64,000 nt of DNA from positions 3,486,718-3,550,717 of the forward strand of contig NC_041004.1 of the NCBI RefSeq assembly GCF_004193775.1, written 5' to 3'. Position numbers and translations under genes: made by a program. The stretch comes from Glycine soja (Eukaryota; Streptophyta; Magnoliopsida; Fabales; Fabaceae). Below the pieces are notes generated by a model. That model worked only from the letters and a program-made list of their open reading frames with translations, ran no database searches and was not told the DNA's origin. Positions 60,401 to 64,000 of this stretch are shown piece by piece (within the stretch, counting starts at the first letter, position 1; the number at the start of each line of letters is the position of its first letter).

Positions 60401-60560
60401 TACAAGAACAAAGGGTAAGGGTAATGGCAGCAGACAAAGATACATGGTAACATGGCCTCAGTGTTCCTCAATCAACGGGCACAGTTGAATGTTCCAACCG
60501 CCACTACCGGCCAGTTAGTACACGTGGCACAATCTCATGGGCACATGTGTAACCGCCAAA
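60400..60560. promoter_or_regulatory. GC-richer patch with ABRE/G-box, promoter-like
   Basis: In an AT-rich surrounding this patch carries TACACGTGGCAC (60519-60530), a perfect G-box/ABRE core, plus CACATGTG and two AACCGCC motifs within 60 bp. No gene is visible within the next kilobase on either strand, so the target is unknown. Confidence 0.3.
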
Positions 60561-61557
60561 TCTCAACTGATGGAAAAAAAGTGAGAGTGGTGCTTAATAG
60601 TGTTTGAACAACACAAAATAATGCCATAAAAAATAGAAATAATTATTTATTACTTTTTCTTTTATTATGAAAATTTAATTAATTGTTTCACATTATAAAT
60701 CTAATTCAAACACATTATAACTTCTTTGGTTCCAGGTTAAATTCACTAAAATTATGTTGAGATATTAACTAAAGAGATTTTAGATACATATTTGCATGGT
60801 TTAATATTTAATAATTAATTTTAGATTTAAAATTAATTTTAAATGATAATAATTTAGCTAATTTTTATGTTCAATAAAATTTTATATTGAATTTTGTCAT
60901 TAACTTGTTTTTAAAATAAAAACATTCAAAACATGAATAATATCACTATAAAATTAGTTTTGACTAAAATTAATTTTACAAAATCAATTTTATTTAAAAT
61001 TATTTTAGTCAACACTACTCATCCATACACGCTTATGTGGTCTTTTCTCACTTTTGCTGGTCAAAATTTAGAGAGTACACTATCATTTTCCTGTATTAAT
61101 TAGAGTTGCTGAGACACAAGGAACGAAATTAGCAAAAATGTCCAATTTTGTCTCATGAATTACAAGTTCATAGTTAAGACTAACACATGATGCTTTCTCA
61201 TTTTTCTTCCCCAACTAAATCTATTTTTATTAATTAGTTTGTACCATATCCGATTATTGAACGTGTATACACATATATAGTTCTTCCTGAACGGGTGGGT
61301 TATGAGAAAGGCTCAACTCTCCAAAACTACAACCTGATATGGTGACTTATTGATCGACATTGATGAGATATGTTATGTCGACATGTATATTGCTATAGAC
61401 ATTAAATGAGTATCTCTACCATGACTAAGACAAATCAATCTATTGAAAGTATTTGAGGTGACTTAACTATAGATAACAACTAACCCATGCATAAGATAAA
61501 TTAATAAGCATAAAATAGCCTAATAAATCAGCAAAAGAATTATTCAATATTAGTATT

Positions 61558-61931
61558 TAGGTTTAGATATATTTTTATTCTTATAATATATATCTTTTTT
61601 ATTTTGATCTTTGTAAAATTATTTTTTAAAATGATCTTGTAATTTTATTATTTATTTTAGGTTTTGTTATTTTATTTTAGTCTATCTATTTTTTGTTTTA
61701 TTTTCCATAATATTTTATTCATTTTGAGTTATATAATTTTTTTAATGGTAGAGATTAAAAGAAAATTATTCACATATTAACAAAAACAAAAAAAAAATCA
61801 TTTATATTACAAAGACTAAAATAAAATAACAAAAATCAAAATAAAAAATATAATGATTATTTAAAAGAAATTATAAGGATCAAAATAAAAAAATGATATA
61901 TTATCGGAATAAAAAATATATTTAAGTTTAG
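61558..61931. mobile_element. MITE-like foldback element, about 374 bp
   Basis: The left end TTTAGATATATTTTTATTC and the right end GAATAAAAAATATATTTAA are inverted copies; mirror homology reaches about 80 bp inward (TTTTATTTTGATC against GATCAAAATAAAA). It shares its general end structure (TTAAATATATTT near the tip) with the element at 30442. Confidence 0.8.
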
Positions 61932-62999
61932 CACTCATAAAACTTTTATCAATAGTTAGCCAATGGTTTTTTTTTTTCGAAGGGATTAGTTAGCCAATGT
62001 AACTAGCGTGTGTTTTGCTAGATGATAAGGTTCAACCCTAACCTGTGCAAAAAGTTACGTTTAGTTTTGTGAAGGGTCTTAATTTTTCTATTACGCGTTT
62101 AGGTCATCTTTTATTTATTAATAATATAATATTATTTCTCTCCTTTAAAATACAATACTATTTTTATATTGTGAGATCTATTTGAAAAATTTTAGTAAGT
62201 TTTTTTTTTATTGAAGTGAAAGTTAATTGAATTGAATAGAATAAAAAAGTGATATGACATTATAGAAAAATATGAAATAAAATATGTAGTAGAAAAACTC
62301 ATTTGCATATGTTTCTTCAATGGTGATATCCTAATATCTTCATGAAACATGATATATCAAATTGTTCCTTAAACATTATATCACTTTTTTTTTCCTGAAT
62401 AGATATTACTTTTTCTAACCAATAAAAAAATGGCATGTCATCTAAATTTTTCAAATTATCCTTAACGACATCTTACTGTGGTTCTTGTACCAAATTGGTA
62501 GGCACGTTTTCGTGAGATTTGAGTGCATAGTTGGTTTCCATTATGTACATGCTCTTCTTCCTCCTTAATTTATAATCGATGCCTTTGTCATATTTTCACC
62601 TCATTTGTGAAGGTCAGGATGTCCTACAACTATAGGCGCATTTGCAAGACTACACCACCTCCAACATTTTTTTCTCTTCTTCATGTCCCCATTCGATCAA
62701 CCTCGATCTCCTTCAATTTTCTCCTCACTCTTGCATGAATTCTCAAATATATTTATCTATGTTTCCATCCATGCAGAAATTATTAAGAATTAGGTATCTA
62801 CAGAAAAATCCTGGGCTGAAAAACTCATATGGGTTTATTCTAATTTGGGTTTTCTTAGCACTAATCACAGGGTGTTTAATCAATGTTCTCTCTTGAAAAC
62901 CAAGGATTGCAATGCCATGAAGATAGGGTTATGAGAAGAAGAAAAAGTAGAAGTCATATGTGATTTTTAATAAATAAAAAATTGACTAACACTTACTAA
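61932..62999. other. Intergenic; one unexplained open frame
   Basis: 62642-62896 (+) is open for 84 codons and ends in a hydrophobic stretch (SYGFILIWVFLALITGCLIN) that resembles a C-terminal membrane anchor. Nothing upstream supports a gene, so I list it only as an observation. Confidence 0.25.
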
Positions 63000-63380
63000 A
63001 AATGATTTTATTGTTATATGGTTTTCACACCTCTTACTATAACAAAATCGTGATTTCATTATACAATGAATCATATATTTTTTTCGCCTTAAATATAAAA
63101 ACGGAAACACATTTTCATTGTATAAAAAAGAGATGAAAAAAATTACACAATGAAGACGTATTTTCACATGTAAAATCCAAAACAAAAACACATTTTAAAC
63201 AAAAAAAAAATACACAATGAAAATAAAATTCCCTTGTGTGTCTCAATGAAGATCAGAACAAAATCGTATTTCTCTTGCATATTTATTTTTTGTTTTAAAA
63301 ATACAAAATGAAAATACAACTTCATTGTGTGTCTCATGAACAAAACTAACACAATTGTATTTTTGTTGTGTATTTAACAA
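63000..63380. repeat. Cluster of short repeated motifs around ACACAATGAA
   Basis: ACACAATGAA or ACAATGAA and their complements recur about six times in both orientations (63062, 63147, 63212, 63303, 63321 on), mixed with TGTGTGTCTC twice. The pattern resembles subterminal repeats of DNA transposons, but termini are not visible. Confidence 0.4.
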
Positions 63381-64000
63381 GGGATGATGAGAAAGAGGAC
63401 ACAAATGAAAGGAAGGGAAAAGGAAAGAGATGTGAAGTGTTTAAATAAAGGGATAAAATAATCTTTTTGAAAAAATTTAAAATTTTATAGGAACCAATAA
63501 TAACTCAAAGGATAAGAAGTCCACGTCCACCTTCAAGTTTGGACTCAGAACCCATTATAGTTCACCGTAGTTAACTTTTCATCATAAAATTCTTCTATTA
63601 TTGAAGTTAGAAGTTTATCTATCCCAAGTCCCAATCTTAAACCTACTAAAATTGAACTTTCTTTCTCCATAAAATTGGAAAATGAAAAATCACTGATGCA
63701 AGTACTCATTCGAAGGAAAATTTGATTTCACTTTGAAATTTATTCCAATTAACTTTTCAATCCACTTGAAAGCTCATCTTTTGAGCTTTTAAATCCTCTT
63801 GAAAACTATTGATGCATGTCTTAACTCTTAACTACATAAGCAATCATTGGGAGACTAGACTTTGGTTATTCAAAATTGCTAATTTGTAGGGCTTGCTATT
63901 GTGGCAGGAAGTAAAATAACTAAGGTACAAATAAGAGGGAGAATTCAATTCTGATTTCATATACCAATAGATACAAGCTTTCCTCATATGTAGGTGACAT
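63381..64000. other. Non-coding, AT-rich
   Basis: No gene recognised up to the right edge. Confidence 0.5.

Noticed and set aside
62523..62738. Cys-rich 71-codon frame considered as a GRF-type zinc finger
   Set aside because: Spacing of Cys and Arg residues does not fit the family and the frame has no upstream context.
1..64000. CRISPR arrays, bacterial operons, riboswitches, rRNA or tRNA genes
   Set aside because: None seen. The repeat arrays present are LTR-internal hairpins, tandem repeats or MITEs, and no cloverleaf or rRNA core motif was found by eye.

Overview
This 64-kb window is plant nuclear DNA, most likely from a legume close to soybean (Glycine). It is strongly AT-rich, has split genes with GT-AG introns, and is dense in Ty1/copia and Ty3/gypsy LTR retrotransposons, a LINE and MITE-like foldback elements. 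The legume assignment rests on the repeat style (a 1.1-kb SIRE/Maximus-like LTR) and the CYP83-like P450 cluster; it is inference, not a database match.

Layout. 1-2.8 kb: 3' half of a decayed copia element. 3.4-5.7 kb: truncated cytochrome P450 pseudogene (+). 6.0-12.4 kb: retrotransposon debris, comprising a 0.7-kb direct duplication carrying gypsy gag sequence and (TA)n, a SIRE-like LTR with two arrays of short hairpins, and a 1.1-kb gypsy deletion derivative with a perfect TSD. 13.3-18.0 kb: a complete, young copia element (LTRs, PBS, PPT, one 1303-codon ORF, TSD TTTTC). 19.3-20.0 kb: two further 5' fragments of the P450, followed by a LINE fragment and a decayed copia element (21.0-25.5 kb). 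25.6-30.3 kb: the only intact P450 gene (-), two exons and a 3.2-kb intron.

30.4-37 kb: AT-rich intergenic DNA with foldback elements and tandem repeats. 37.2-40.6 kb: a multi-exon pseudogene of the plant SKA1 homolog (spindle and kinetochore-associated protein) that keeps its exon-intron layout but has a premature stop, frameshifts and damaged splice sites. 41-44.6 kb: LTR-like relics and a 1.5-kb non-autonomous LTR element. 46.0-46.4 kb: a long, nearly symmetric palindrome. 52.3-53.3 kb: a complete two-exon gene for an RGF/GLV/CLEL secreted peptide precursor. 53.4-64 kb: AT-rich intergenic DNA with a Stowaway-like MITE, another foldback MITE and an isolated patch with an ABRE/G-box.

Functional content is therefore small: one apparently intact P450, one peptide-hormone gene and one potentially autonomous retrotransposon. 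The rest is gene and transposon decay. The most unusual structure is the hairpin array in the SIRE-like LTR: the loops are the same from hairpin to hairpin while the stems change in a complementary way.
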